Numbered from the stretch's first letter, positions 32,860 to 44,286 are shown. The stretch is 64,000 nt of DNA from Candidula unifasciata (GCA_905116865.2 CAJHNH020000491.1:124001-188000); one strand, 5' to 3'. Notes: generated by a model from the letters alone, not told the origin. Numbers and translations are program-made.

Positions 32860-33475
32860 CTTATACCTTGGGGTGTAGAGGTTTGCAAGAGAGATTCCAC
32901 ACTTCTATGTCAGGAGTTTAATTTTTCACTTTTTTCTTTTGAGTCAGTACTTTTTTGTAGTTCTGTCCATAATTTATTCAGCTGTTTTAGTCTCTGAAGA
33001 GCAACTGATAGTCATTATTTAATTTCTTTCATTGTGTCACCATTGTTAGTAATCAATGACCCAAGATATTCAAGATTTTCCACAACCTCTAATCTTTCCT
33101 CATTAACATATATGTCTTTCTCCATAGTAGTTTTATCTTATCTGTATGTACAATCTTGGTTTTCCTCTATGTTAAAAGTTCTGATTTTCACCATTTCTTT
33201 GGGTTGATGTTATTAGGTTTTCTATACCAGTCTGACGTAGATAGCAGTACTGTATCATTGGCATATCTGATCGCCGATATTTAAGGCATCATATTGCTCT
33301 CTGGTTATATCCTCTCTGATAGTTCTCATTATATTTTCGGTGTAGAGATCAAACAAATAAGGTGACAGCACACAGCCCTGACGGACTGCTTGCCTGATGT
33401 CAAACCAGTCTGATGTTTCACCATCTATTCTAACCGCTGCTTGTCGGCCTAGATACAGCATTGTTATATACTGGA
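32860..33475 (-). mobile_element. RTE-like LINE reverse transcriptase fragment
   Basis: From 33461 the minus strand reads AAVRIDGETSDWFDIRQ then VRQGCVLSPYLFDLYTENI and ITREQYDALNIGDQ: reverse transcriptase motifs before the catalytic box. Further on (33120-32900) it reads ERLEVVENLEYLGSLI and LKQLNKLW, the usual continuation. Frameshifts and a deletion over the catalytic box kill it. Confidence 0.85.
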
Positions 33476-33684
33476 GAAAAAGTAAATAAACATAAAGTCA
33501 GAGAAATTTATAACAAAAATAAACTCTTCAACCTTAAGGGTTATAACTGAGATATATAGTGTTAATTGAGTTCTCCTAGTGTGTTTGTGCATGTATTCAT
33601 ATATATATAATTTATTTTAAATTTACATATCATGTAATTATTTAAATGAACAAAATAAAATTTGTGTTATTTCACATTTTGCTT

Positions 33685-33875
33685 TGATTAATCTTGGACC
33701 AGACGGTGATGGAGGGTGCAGTTAGTGGAAGGCGAGGCAGGGGTCGACCACCGTGAAGATGGATACAGGACATTAAAGAAACATTGGCACTGAAAGCACA
33801 TGGGGCCGCAGAGCTGGCTAAGAATATAGATACTTTAGGCATGCTGTAAAGAGACTGACGTTCTGTAAAGGACTT
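33685..33875 (+). mobile_element. RTE-like LINE 3' end
   Basis: The plus strand reads VMEGAVSGRRGRGRPP, a stop, then RWIQDIKETLALKAHGAAEL: the GRRGRGRPR...RWIQDI tail of the same LINE group as the preceding fragment, in opposite orientation. Confidence 0.75.
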
Positions 33876-33879
33876 ACTG

Positions 33880-34825
33880 ACTGATTGATTGATTACCATG
33901 TGATTATAATAGAAAGTGAACTGTGAATAATTAGGCAATCTTACTAACACTGTGTCACTAGCATGGTGGACATTTGTTTCCTTAGTGTGCAATCATTGAT
34001 TATTCTCCTCAACTGTGGCTTAGAATTAGTGTTCGCCCTAAACTCCAGATTCAAATCTAAATGTTAAAATGATTTTGATAAATTAAGAAATGCAAGCAAG
34101 GTTCTCATCTTTCTAACTGCACATTCAAGGTAAATGTAGTCCCATAGTTGATACGGCCATTGGGCTGTGAAATGTTAGACCTCCAGACCTTTTAGACTAC
34201 AATATATCCTGGGCACCTGGCCAAGTCACCTAACTGCAAGCTGATTTCTTCTTTTTTTTTTAACTTAAGTGCATTACCAGGGCTGTTACAGTGCAGACCG
34301 TTAAAGGTGATTTCAGATGTGTGGAATTTATGTTCTGAAGAATAATTTGTTTATCCCGGCAATGTTTCTTGCTTGAACTCTTATCTGGATAGGAGAAATT
34401 TCTTATAAGAAGATAAGAAGAACCATTTCTTGCTCACTGCTGAGTTCTCCTTATCAGGCCTGCACTGTATTTGTCCTTTTACAATATGCCAAAGACATAC
34501 ATATGAATTCTCACTCCAGTTAGGCTAAAATGAAGTATTACTTCTTAGTGCAACTTTACAATTTTCATCTGCTAAATTTGATTTAATTGTGAATTTCTCA
34601 GAGTAGGGATTTAGTACTTATGTGACTTTGGCTTAGTTCCAAAATATAAGGTGTGGGGACCAATTTGCTTTGTCATCACCTTTTTGGAAATTATGTGGTA
34701 TCCATTTTTTTTTTAGATTGGGTCAATCCCACAACCATAGTAGTTAAAAAGAAATATCCAGTCACTTCTAGGGATTAAACCTGGATTGCCAAAATTGTTG
34801 CTGAGTTACACATATTATTGAATTC
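33880..34825. other. Unannotated AT-rich sequence
   Basis: Nothing supported. Confidence 0.35.
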
Positions 34826-34829
34826 ACTA

Positions 34830-35275
34830 CGAAAAAGAACGACTGAAATGGTTTAGCCATTTAACAAGAATGAATCCAATAATGCCAACAATGAGAGCAT
34901 ATAACAAGAATGAATCCAATAATGCCAACAATGAGAGCATATAACAAGAATGAATCCAATAATGCCAACAATGAGAGCATATAACAAGAATGAAGACAAT
35001 AATGCCAACAATGAGAGCATATAACAAGAAAGAATCCATTAATGCCAACAATGAGAGCATATAACAAGAAAGAAGACAATATTGCCAACAATGGGAGCAT
35101 ATAACAAGAAAGAAAACAATATTGCCAACAATGAGAGCATATAACAAGAAAGAAGACAATATTGCCAACAATGAGAGCATATAACAAGAAAGAAGACAAT
35201 AATGCCAACAATGAGAGCATATAACAAGAAAGAAGAAATATCAAGAGGTCGGACATGTCCAAAAATAAGGTGGAC
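34830..35275 (+). mobile_element. LINE tail expanded into an array
   Basis: The plus strand enters the array as RKERLKWFSHLTRMNPIMP and leaves it as S-R-G-R-T-C-P-K-I-R-W. These are the consecutive W-F-G-H-L-T-R-M and R-G-R-P-x-I-R-W motifs of a LINE C-terminus, normally separated by only about 20 residues. The 40-bp array grew between and over them. Confidence 0.7.
34857..35235. repeat. 40-bp minisatellite (LINE-derived)
   Basis: Nine and a half units: 'tgaatccaataatgccaaca' then 'atgagagcatataacaagaa'. Left units have tgaatcc, right units agaagac. Overlapping frames are artefacts. Confidence 0.97.
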
Positions 35276-35279
35276 TATT

Positions 35280-35800
35280 GTTGTTTGTTTGTGTCAACTG
35301 GCTGTAAAATCCGGGTGAAAAGTCCAGTTGTCTTCCGTTTCCAGACTTTGGCTTAGAAGACAGAGTGAGGGAGTCACTAATACTTTGAGACTCCACAACA
35401 TCACAGCAAACTGGGTAACCATGTGTGCCCAGCTCAGATACCAATCATTCATGAACTTGTGGTGCAGAATATGGACAAAAGAATAAACTGTGTAATCCTA
35501 CAGTATTAAATATTTGTAGCTTGTGATGCGACTGGTGGGAGACAAGGAGGCCCCACCCCAAACATTTTCTGAGAAGAGGTTAATCAGCAGATACAAGGCA
35601 ACACCTGTGTTTAATAAGAGCTGTTCATTGGATAAACGAAAAACCACTAATGAACAGTGAAACTAGTGTCAAATGATTAAATCACGGTCTAACTCACTAA
35701 AGATACACAAATTCATTTTTTTCTCTCTCTCCCCCTCTCTCTCACTCATACTCCTCCCTCTTCCACAATCTACAAACACAAGCATGTCAAAGTAATGTTT
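35280..35800. other. Unannotated sequence
   Basis: No exon recognised. A CT-rich run lies near 35720-35770. Confidence 0.35.
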
Positions 35801-35805
35801 TTCCC

Positions 35806-36078
35806 TATGTGGCTTCCGGGGCCCCAATGTGAGCAAAACAAGAATAGAGCCCGCTGCCCTCAAAACAAGCATGTCGTAGGAGACGACTAATTGAGGGCTT
35901 TCTTTGAAGTCAGAGTACATCTGCCCGAGTGGCAAGGAACAACCAACTGCACGTAAATAAGCCAGGAAAAATAGATGTACATGGACACTTCAGGCTCTGG
36001 CACAAAGCCAAATTCAAAACGGACTAACAACCAGGACATTCTTTCAGAGCTTACAGCTGTGAAAAAAGAAGAAGAAAG
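35806..36078 (+). mobile_element. S1 SINE
   Basis: Starts 'tgtggcttccggggcccca', continues 'aagcatgtcgtaggagacga', 'agagtacatctgcccgag', 'ggaacaaccaact', 'acaaccaggacattctttc', 'agagcttacagctgtg' and ends gaagaagaa. Confidence 0.8.
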
Positions 36079-36079
36079 T

Positions 36080-36765
36080 AATTTTATCTTTATATTATTA
36101 GTTTTATATACTGTTACTGAGTGGTCTGTATGTCTTTTCATAACCATGACTAACCTGCGTTATAGAAATAAGTAAATCTTATTAGAATCACACTCTCCAA
36201 TCAAGTTAAGTTGTAGAATGTAGGTATAGTTAACAAAATAAATGCCTGGTCTAAAGAAGAAGATCATTTCTGGCAGAAGACATTACAAGATATAATTTCA
36301 AGTATAAACACATCCATGTCCACATTTATTGAAAACATTGCCAGCTTTTCAAAAGCCATGAGTTAAATAAAAATGAACACATCCATTAAAAGAAAATTCC
36401 TTAAATGAAATGAACCAAATGACACAAGTGCATGCTGCAGATATTAACTAAATGTTTACATATTTATAACACAAGATAACATCCTTCAAAGGTATCAATA
36501 TCCTTGTTTACATAATTTGAAACATCACTTTCACAACATAATTTGTTTTCTGTATACTGGCCTTTCAGTCAAAGTTTTTTTTTCTATAGGTACATAATCA
36601 AGTATTCTATCACAGAACAAAAATATCAATAGCCGGGCAACTCTTCAGCCTGTTGAAATAAAATTTGAAATAATGTTAAAACAATCAGTAAATAGAGTAG
36701 TATATGAAAGAATCAGAGGTCTGGACTCAGTTCTTGCTCCAGGACTGGAGTGACATCAGAATTCA
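36080..36765. other. Unannotated AT-rich sequence
   Basis: Nothing recognised. Confidence 0.35.
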
Positions 36766-36771
36766 AACCTT

Positions 36772-37002
36772 AAGGTTAGTTGCGTATCCTTTACAGGACA
36801 TTGCAGAACCAACCCCAGCAGCCCCTGGCTGTTGTGGTTTTTCTAGGCAAATTTATGTCCAGTAGTTTGCCATTGCTTCTGGACGGTCGGCTTTCTTGAT
36901 ACCACTGTCGAAACCAACACAAGGCGCATTGCCCGCAGCTGGAATCGAACCCGGCACCCCGGCATTACGAAGCGTTCACGTCAACTTAGCCACAGAGCCG
37001 AC
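36772..37002 (-). mobile_element. S2 SINE, tRNA-headed
   Basis: On the minus strand the head reads 'tcggctctgtggctaagttg' (A-box-like) and 'gggttcgattccagc' (B box), so it is tRNA-derived. The body holds 'gtggtatcaagaaagccgac' and ends near 'ggatacgcaacta'. Flanking aattcaaa on both sides is a candidate short target duplication. Other copies at 50472, 63660 and, partly, 56520. Confidence 0.85.
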
Positions 37003-37009
37003 AATTCAA

Positions 37010-38395
37010 AACTGCTGCTTCCAATTAATGATTATGACTTGATGATGGGAAAAGTCTTCTTTTTTTTTTTTTCTGTACATGCTCAGTTTTGACACGTTAG
37101 GCGCATCATGATATCTAGCTGACTGTGTGTTGAAGAGCACACTAGTTCCTTCCCAAGCTGTATGAAAGCAGCAGCAGAAACTTACAGATCAGAATTTTCA
37201 AACAATGAACAGGTCACTAAACTCAGAGAATACCTTTACCATATGGGTCTCACTTAATCTACTATTTGTAATTATGGAGCATCAAAACAAACTCCAGAGA
37301 AAGTCTTACAAGTGTCCTGGTTGTGCCAGTCAGAGTCAGAGAAAATCAGGCCTAAAGGAACGACCTAACAATATTTCCTCTTTGTAAATTTGCAGATGCC
37401 GGTGAAATATTCAGGCAATAAATTGTGCAATTTGTTATTTTGTGTCTTCTTTGTTAAAATATCATACTAGCGACAAAGGCTGCAGTTTCCCTGTCAGCAT
37501 GGTTGTTGCACAGATGGTGAATTACCATTTTCAAAGATGCCAGTAAGAATCAGTATTTCAACTAGCAACAACTGGCAAACTTGACGAAAAAAAGTTTAAA
37601 CAAGATAAAGAGATAAACAGCTGGATAGCTGGGCTTAGATAAGAACACTGACATGATCCAATACAACCACTGGTATCAACAGTTCTAAGACAAAGATGGC
37701 AATATATTGGGAACATCCTGAGGAGAAGAATACTGAGAATCAAACAGGCACGAATGGATTCAAGAACTGAGTTATGTCTAAGAGAAAAGTTAAATGAAAT
37801 ATGATGAAAAAGGCCAAAGATGATGGACTACAATCCATCCATAGTATCAACAACAACAAAAGAGAGAATGAAGTAATGGACTGTGATTGTTATGTGACAC
37901 ACAAACGGCAAAAAAAGGATTATAATGATGATGTCATAAGCTTTGTACTTATGAGAAATTCACAGATGCTAACATTTTTCCATGCCAAAATATACTGTCC
38001 AGCAATTCTTTCTCTGCCACCCTCATTCTCTTTCTCCAAAAGCTTGACTACTGTCGCAGGACTTTGCACATACAAGAAATACAATTTACAGATGTTGATA
38101 TCTGAAAAAAGATATCTCACTCACACAAGTGTTAACTACACACAAACACTGTGATATGCATCTGAAATGTCAAACCTTCAAATATATTCAGTCATGACTC
38201 AAAGACACAGGTGGGTTAGCAGTTCGCTTCATTATCACCCTCTGAGAGAAAAGAGTGTAACAGAGCAGACACAGCAACCATATCTAGAAAGATTGATTCA
38301 GCTGTGATGAGGACAGGGTCAGGACGATTTTCTACTGGTAGGGAAAAAAACAAATAAAACAAAACAAAATATGAAATTAAAAAAAAATAACAGGA
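37010..38395. other. Unannotated sequence with possible LINE debris
   Basis: Around 37670-37790 broken plus-strand text (W-Q-Y-I-G-N-I-L-R) resembles a LINE W-x-x-I-G-H motif, but too weakly to call. Confidence 0.25.
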
Positions 38396-38399
38396 GCTT

Positions 38400-38945
38400 T
38401 CATTTCACTAAGGATTTTGTGGAAGGTCAAAGGATATTAAAACTAATAATAAATGTGAAATTGTTAATTCTAATGTCAAATCAGTACTGTTGTATGGAGC
38501 GGAAACATGGAAAACAACTAAGGCAATTACTAATAAACTACAAACATTCATTAACTGGTGTGTCTGCGCAGAATAGAGGGAATTAAATGGTATGACAGAA
38601 TCACTAATGTGGAGCTTTGGGGAAAACTAAACAAGTTCCAGTGGACCAAGAGGTCAAGAAAAGATGCTGGCATTGGATAGGACACATGTTGAGAAAACCT
38701 GAGAACATTTTAATTAGAATGTTTTTGCACTGGAACCCACAGGGGCATAGCAATAAAGGAAGACCCAAACAAAAAACATGGAGAAGGGAGCTAGATAGTG
38801 AAGTTAAAAAGATGGAGAGAACATGGGAGAGCTGCATGTGATAGCGAAGGATAGAACGACTTGGCATGAGCTGGTTAAGGGCCTATGCTACATTGGTCGT
38901 TAGAAAGGTAGAAGAAGAAGAAGGGGGAGAAACAGGTGAACTTTT
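38400..38945 (+). mobile_element. LINE C-terminal fragment
   Basis: The plus strand reads SVLLYGAETWKTTKAIT, LQTFINWCVCRIEGIKW, then CWHWIGHMLRKPENI, WNPQGHSNKGRPKQKTWRRE: the thumb and tail of a non-LTR reverse transcriptase. Two frameshifts. Ends in gaagaagaagaag, like S1 and the 21.2 kb LINE. Confidence 0.85.
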
Positions 38946-38954
38946 AATTAGGTT

Positions 38955-39015
38955 GCAACTGGCACCACGAAAACAAGAACTCTTTAATGGCTACTGAGTA
39001 CCGCAAGTGTGGTGA
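38955..39015 (+). mobile_element. RNase H-type LINE 3' scrap
   Basis: Broken match to the 'ggcaccatcagtactggaac' ... 'gctggctgctgaag' 3' end seen at 42.5 and 47.6 kb. Confidence 0.3.
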
Positions 39016-39239
39016 TGTCAAATCTTGATACATTAATTCCCTCATTCTCTAAGAGAAATCTTTTGAACCCATTCTACAAAAAATGTTTTTTCCCCTCCTC
39101 CAAATGCCATGCACTGAAACATTGGGGTCATTAGTTGTTTTGTACAGTGTTACTGTTATCTGTGGAAATATTTCCCGCCACCTGTGAGAGATGAATTCAG
39201 GGAACTGATTGCACTTTTAAATACTAAATGAAGTCAAAC

Positions 39240-39655
39240 AATTTACATGTTATTAGATTAGCAAACATCAAAGCAGAATACACCACAAGCAAAATTCAAC
39301 TAGCAAACATCAACTACAGAAACTGCTATCACTTTCAATCAATCAGAAAACATCAACGTTAAAATTATCACAGCATTCAGTCTATTTCAAACATCAACAT
39401 TAAGATTACCTCTATGTCAATCAACCAGAAAACATCAACTTTATGATTCCTGCCACTTTCAATTAACCAGCCAACATCAAGTTTCGACTGATATCCCTGG
39501 CAGTCAACTTGAAAATATCAACTTTACACTGACGATAACTTCCAGTCCATCAAAAAATATAACCTTTAAAATTACTATAACTTTCAGTCAGCTAGACAAC
39601 ACCAACTTTAAACTTACTAGAACTTCCAGTCAACCAAATATCAAACAATAAACAT
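39240..39655. repeat. Degenerate minisatellite
   Basis: Eight or nine diverged units of about 45 bp containing 'tcaatcaaccagaaaacatc' and 'aactttaaaattacta'. Old and uneven. Confidence 0.6.
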
Positions 39656-39659
39656 TGAT

Positions 39660-40365
39660 TCTGTTTCTTTACATTCAATCATCATCATCATCACAGGTCC
39701 ACCACACTGCATGTCATTTGAGCAACCATTTGCCACCGACTGTCTGATCAGCCCACTCCACCTTTGTCAGCCAAAAGCAATGGACTTTGTGTTGGCATGT
39801 CAGATGCTTGTCCATTCAGCCAATACTAGTGCATTTTCCACGTTTTCACTCTTGCTAAAAGAAGTTAAAGAAAGAATTTCATAACTGTCAATTTGCTGAG
39901 TGATTTACATTCAACCAGCAAATTTAAAATAAAATAAAAAGCTTGCACTTACAGTAGCTGTGCTGTTAAAATGAAACTATTAGCCAAGGAATAATGCTTT
40001 TGTTTCAACAAAGACCATGATGTCAAACAAAGATGAAGAAATAAATCCTGAAGTCAATTTATCACATATTTACTCAGATTTAAGGAAACTTGTTGCCAAC
40101 ATATGGAGGTCATCAGGTCAACAGTTTAAAAAGTCTCTCAGTGTGTCTGATTATCTCGGAAGTACAAATATTTAAGAGAACAAAACACCATGACTAACTC
40201 TGTTTGCACAACTGTTGGAGTCTGCTAGAAACAAATGTTGAGGGTTTTAGAATAAACTACTGCTTGAGATTTAAAGTTTTATATTTTATGTTACTTTATA
40301 TAAATTTGTTGATCATTTTACAATATCTTTATAATCTGTATAAAATCTTTAAAAACTAAAATCTC
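39660..40365. other. Unannotated sequence
   Basis: A short atcatcatcatc run at about 39678-39695; otherwise nothing supported. Confidence 0.3.
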
Positions 40366-40369
40366 AGTG

Positions 40370-40515
40370 TGGGTTCCATAACCTTTTTTTTTTTTTTTTT
40401 AACAGAGAAAGAACAGACCTACGCCTCACAACAAGCATGTTTTAGAAGATGACTAATTAGAGAATTAGAGGTTTGCTGAAATCAGATGTGTTGGGCCAAA
40501 AAGTACAGATCTTGC
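40370..40515 (+). mobile_element. S1-like fragment
   Basis: 'gtgtgggttccataacc', a T run, 'acaacaagcatgttttagaa' and 'gactaattag' match the S1 5' half. Confidence 0.45.
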
Positions 40516-40739
40516 AGCCCATCTGTAAAGTACAACACAACATTGAACTAAAATATTTTCCATACCAGTGATATGAAGATGTATCATGGACTTTGACTAC
40601 TGATAATGAGTGGGAAATCATAATAAGAAGAACTTTGAGGGTAAGAAATTAAAAGTATGCTAGGATTGAAATCAGTCATAAATCAAGTCTCAGCCTATGG
40701 AAGATACCACTTTAACTTGTTAATTCCTAAGTACATGTT

Positions 40740-41180
40740 ACCTATGTCAATTACAACGAGAGAGTAAGAGAGAATCCTTAAAAGCTATATAAATCCTATC
40801 TTGATACATGGAAGTGAATCATGGCCAGTTAGTAAATTAGTGAAAACTGATTTGGAAGCTGCAGAGATGTTTAATAAATGAATGATGAGAATAACCTGGA
40901 CTGATAAAAACAGTAATTAGGATGTCTTGAAAGAAACTGACTCACGAAGAGAACTGATTGTCCACATCAAATAATCTACATTCTTTGGTCATGTGATGAG
41001 AAGGAGTAAACTGGAATACATCGTGACAGTAGAAAAGTTGGAGGGGAGGAGAGGCAGAGTGAGACTGAAAGAAAAGATGCTGGACATTATGACATCTTGG
41101 CATGGAGGACCATCTTTGTCAGAGTATATGGGACAGAAGGTTGTGGATAGACGTGATTACAAACGCCACATAGCATAATC
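40740..41180 (+). mobile_element. RTE-like LINE thumb and tail
   Basis: Nearly in one frame with a few stops: INPILIHGSESWPVS, LEAAEMFNK, MRITWTDKNSN, DVLKETDSRRELI, then FGHVMRRSKLEYIVTVEK, GRRGRVRLKEKMLD and WHGGPSLSE. This is the most complete tail of this LINE type on the plus strand. Confidence 0.85.
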
Positions 41181-41184
41181 TTTA

Positions 41185-41615
41185 AGAAGAGGAAGGTCCC
41201 TAATTATACCCACTGCGTAAGGTTATATGGGGTATCTTTACTTGTTCCTTTTAGACTGGTATCTGAAATGGGGCCCATCAAATCGCCATGGTGCCAGACC
41301 TTCTTGCAGCAGTCGTGGAAAGGAGAAACCCAGTCCAGCCCATCCACTATAGTCTTAGGTTAGAAGAATTTTCTTAAAAGATTATCAAGTCAATATTTTT
41401 TTTTAAAGCTGTCACATAATTAATTAACTGTCATTTTTAACCACGGATGTATCTTCAATCTCTGATGCAATTTTGCATTTTTTTAAACGGCTTTTATTCT
41501 ACAAAAATTCATTCAGTAGTCTCTCATTTCTTTATTGCACAAACACCATGATGTGAATATGATGAAATCTAATTTATGTGAAATATTTTTAAAAGGTGCA
41601 GACGTCTTTTCCTCT
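41185..41615. other. Unannotated sequence
   Basis: Nothing supported. Confidence 0.3.
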
Positions 41616-41617
41616 TC

Positions 41618-41702
41618 TTCATCTTCACCAGCTGTAAATTCCTGTGGAAAGTTCTGGTTGTTCATCCTTTGATGAGACCTTAGTCTTGTTCCAGAGAGCA
41701 GA
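41618..41702 (-). mobile_element. S1 SINE, 3' fragment
   Basis: Only the tail end is kept: cttcttcatcttcaccagc, 'gtggaaagttctggttgttc' and 'cttgttccagag'. It runs directly into a tRNA-like segment. Confidence 0.6.
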
Positions 41703-41761
41703 GCAGCGCAGTGGAAGCATGCTAGGCTCATAATCCAGAGGTCCATGGATCCAAACAACAC

Positions 41762-42125
41762 TCTAAAATCGGAGGCATGGTGTCTGCCACGAGTGCTAGA
41801 GGTTCGGGTTCAATCCCTTGCAAGGGCTGGGATTTTTTCACATGCAGTTGGACTTCTAGGATTTCCCCTGGTCTCTGGGTAGTGAGATCGGACGGCCGTG
41901 TGCATTGTTGCGCACGTAGAAAATTCCTCGGCAGTTGGAAATCGAAAAGAGTAGCCGAACGGCCCTGACCGTGCACAAATTTAGAGTTAAAAATCTACCC
42001 AAAGTATTTCAGGATCCTCGCCGGTGCTACAGAGCTTGTGGACTGTGCTAAGCTTCTTCAGACTCAGATTTGAGTTAGAAGAAGAACAGAGCACTTATGG
42101 GTTACTACCCGTGTGTAATGATATT
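41762..42125 (+). mobile_element. S4 SINE, copy 1
   Basis: tRNA-like head with 'ggcatggtgtctgccacgag' and B box 'ggttcgggttcaatccc', then 'gggtagtgagatcggacgg', 'aaatcgaaaagagtagcc', 'cggtgctacagagcttgtgg' and 'gttactacccgtgtgtaatg'. Homologous to 61843-62205 and, inverted, 45262-45500. Confidence 0.8.
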
Positions 42126-42129
42126 GATC

Positions 42130-42350
42130 TGTTGTTCAAAACATCAAACCTCGAGTGTTGCATACACATTCATTTTACAGCTCATTACTGGCTCATCTGT
42201 ATGCAGACTTTTGGTTTCTTGCCACTCAGGCAGATGTACTCCAACTTTGAAGGATGCCTCAATTAGTCGACTGCTACGACTTGCAGTTTTGGGAGGCAGT
42301 GGGGCTATCCTTGTTTTCCTGACAATGGGGCCCAGAACACACATGGGAGG
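42130..42350 (-). mobile_element. S1 SINE
   Basis: Minus-strand copy lacking the GAA tail: 'gagtgttgcatacacattc', 'cttgccactcaggcag', 'aattagtcgactgctacgac' and the 'ggggcccagaacacacatgg' head. Confidence 0.7.
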
Positions 42351-42394
42351 TGCAGAAATATTTGTTTCCCTGTTCAGAAGAGTATAATCTTCTA

Positions 42395-42612
42395 TGTTTA
42401 ATCTTCTGGCCTGGAGAGAATGAGGAACCTGGGTGTAACCAGAGGGTCTGGCCGACTCACTACACTCTGAGGAAAGGCAAGACAGACACAAAACCAGATT
42501 GTGACAGGTACCATCAGTTTTGGAACTCTGCACTGGCTGCTGAAGATGAGGACAGAGCATGCATGGGAATGCCCAGAGTGCTGTGATGCCAATTCTTGAT
42601 TCAACTCAACTC
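42395..42612 (+). mobile_element. RNase H-type LINE 3' end
   Basis: Contains 'ggcaagacagacacaaaacc', 'gacaggtaccatcag', 'ttggaactctgcactggctg', 'ctgaagatgaggacagagca' and 'gcccagagtgctgtgatgcc'. Shared with 47490-47705, 63500-63600 and, inverted, 52000-52130. The coding frame reads GTLRW.LKM.. with a terminal ECCD.NS. Confidence 0.75.
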
Positions 42613-42794
42613 AGCTGTTTAATCTTCAGAATAAGTTTTGTCTTCTTTTTTAACTGAGGATATAGAGTAGTGTGGCTATTTGATCCTGTGAACTTACGGG
42701 ACCAGAGCCACAGTAATGCCTCTCTGCAATGCTTTACGGTACAAACAGTAGAACAAATGAAGAAGAAGAATGAAAGAGCGGAGGATCATTTGGC

Positions 42795-42965
42795 TGAGCA
42801 GTTAAGTATGCTGGATTCTCATTTGGGGAGACTTAGGTTCAAATCCTTGGTAAGGTGTTTTTCTGTCAAGGCAAAAATAAATTTCTGACCTGCACAGCTG
42901 ACAGTGGAAGCACTAGCCTGCAGCCATGCATTCAACCGTTGATATGTCAGGGTAGAAGAGACTTG
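42795..42965 (+). mobile_element. Possible SINE, unassigned
   Basis: A-box-like 'ggctgagcagttaagtatgc' and B-box-like 'aggttcaaatccttgg' 35 bp apart suggest a tRNA-derived head. The following body does not match the other families clearly. Confidence 0.4.
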
Positions 42966-43017
42966 TCACATCACTGAGTGTACAGGAAAATAAAACAATT
43001 CTTGTCTTCTTACTTGT

Positions 43018-43275
43018 AAAGTGGCGACCTTGCTGGCATAGCAGCTTGCTGCTGGGCTAACAGTCTTGAGGTTGAATCTGCATCAAGCCGAATTGTTTTC
43101 CTTTAAACATTACCTTAGCCCCCAGGCTGACCTAGCATAAAGTGGGTATCAGGTAAAGTCCTGGGAAGTAAAGGTGGCCGGTGTGATGTTGAACACATCA
43201 GCTGTCAAGTGCCAATAGGGCTAAAAAATCTGAGTCTAGCCCGATGCAACACTGGTGTAAAGCGGCCTTAACCTT
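43018..43275 (+). mobile_element. S3 SINE, diverged
   Basis: Head 'ctggcatagcagcttgctgc' and B-box-like 'aggttgaatctgc', body 'aagtgggtatcaggtaaagt', 'cctgggaagtaaaggtggcc' and 'tctgagtctagcccgatgc'. Confidence 0.65.
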
Positions 43276-43578
43276 ATTTAGTTTTTAAATCGTTTTCTTG
43301 TAATGCAGTACCACTTTCTAAAAAGTTAAATTCACATCTGGATATAATCATGATTTTAACAAATACAATAGAAGATTGATCACAGATGATATAGTGTGTG
43401 AATTAAGAGAATTCATTACATTGGAAAACTCTGGTGAACAACAGCCACAGATGAGAAAGTCACCTGGTATCCTTCAGTGTAATATGAAATGAAGGGCAGA
43501 CTGCTAGATTCCAAAATGAATGATTTCACAAGAATGAAATTTAATTCAATAAATAATACAAGGGTCACCAAAGCCCCT

Positions 43579-43584
43579 TCAGTT
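43579..43584 (-). promoter_or_regulatory. Possible polyadenylation signal, gene B
   Basis: AATAAA on the minus strand about 420 bp after the gene B stop. Another hexamer overlaps the stop itself at 44004-44009 and is too close to serve. Position is plausible only. Confidence 0.3.
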
Positions 43585-44004
43585 TATTAAAAACTAGCCA
43601 TGAAACTGCTTACATTCCCTCAATAAATAATAGAGTGAATGAAAATTGCCAAATCTAGTTACAATACAGTTTTGACAGTAACTGATGCGTCCGTCATTTA
43701 TGAACAACTGTAGACAAAGTCTTGACATCATAGAAATCTTTTGCTGATATTTTGTTCTGCCAGAATGTCATTTTTATATTCAGAACTGTACTCAGAGCAA
43801 GTCCTGAGAGCATGAAACCATAACGTCCTTGCTCCAGACTTCTTAAAAGTATGCAACTTGTTTGCCTCAGTCGTGCTTCGGAAGCTGTATGCCAGTCTGT
43901 ACTGGCACCGTGTATTATAAATTATTACACAAAGCACAGTCTCCTAAATAAAAGGTGCTTTTGTGCTCTTATATACCCTCTGAACTTTCTGATCACAAAA
44001 TAAT
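43585..44004 (-). other. Gene B presumed 3' untranslated region
   Basis: Repeat-free AT-rich sequence directly after the gene B stop codon. A 69-residue minus frame inside it (43937-43728) has no recognisable domain and is taken as chance. Confidence 0.45.
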
Positions 44005-44140
44005 TTATTTCTTCCGCTTCCAACAGTCCGGGTGCTCTTTTTGATGCTGCTTTGCTTTTTCCTTTGCATCATCAACCCATTTTCTTCTCTCAGCTTCTGG
44101 AAGCTTCTTCCATGCCTCACTCAGTTTTGTGCTGATCATT
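44005..44140 (-). CDS. Gene B, last exon: second half of HMG box
   Basis: The acceptor tctttttcag precedes 44140 on the minus strand. One base completes the split Arg codon left by the previous exon, then 44 codons and TAA at 44007-44005. The peptide runs MISTKLSEAWKKLPEAERRK then WVDDAKEKAKQHQKEH and ends PDCWKRKK. W-K-x-L/M, E-x-R-R and the closing P-D-C-W-K-R-K are the helix 2/3 landmarks of the HBP1 HMG box, which bends DNA in the minor groove. The human HBP1 protein continues about a dozen residues further; this one ends at the box. Confidence 0.85.
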
Positions 44141-44203
44141 CTGAAAAAGAGAAAGGCAATTTGAAAAAAACATTAGTAAGATAAAGACATTATAAAGTCC
44201 CTA

Positions 44204-44286
44204 AACTGCTGATAGAGATGTCTCGTAATCTCGCTGGCAAACCTCTACACTCCAGGACAGAAGAAAATTGACTAAGTAGGTAAGTA
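44204..44286 (+). mobile_element. 83-bp LINE tail insertion
   Basis: Matches the last part of the LINE at 58709-59107 ('aactgctgatagagatgtc', 'cgctggcaaacctctaca', 'gactaagtaggtaagta'). Flanked by ataaagtcccta (44192-44203) and ataaagttccta (44287-44298), a 12-bp duplication with one change. A heavily 5'-truncated insertion in gene B's last intron. Confidence 0.75.

Noticed and set aside
34827..35262. Hydrophobic minus frames with CYMLSLLA repeats
   Set aside because: Antisense of the LINE-derived 40-bp array.
42144..42560. 138-residue minus frame
   Set aside because: Composite of S1 and antisense LINE 3' sequence.
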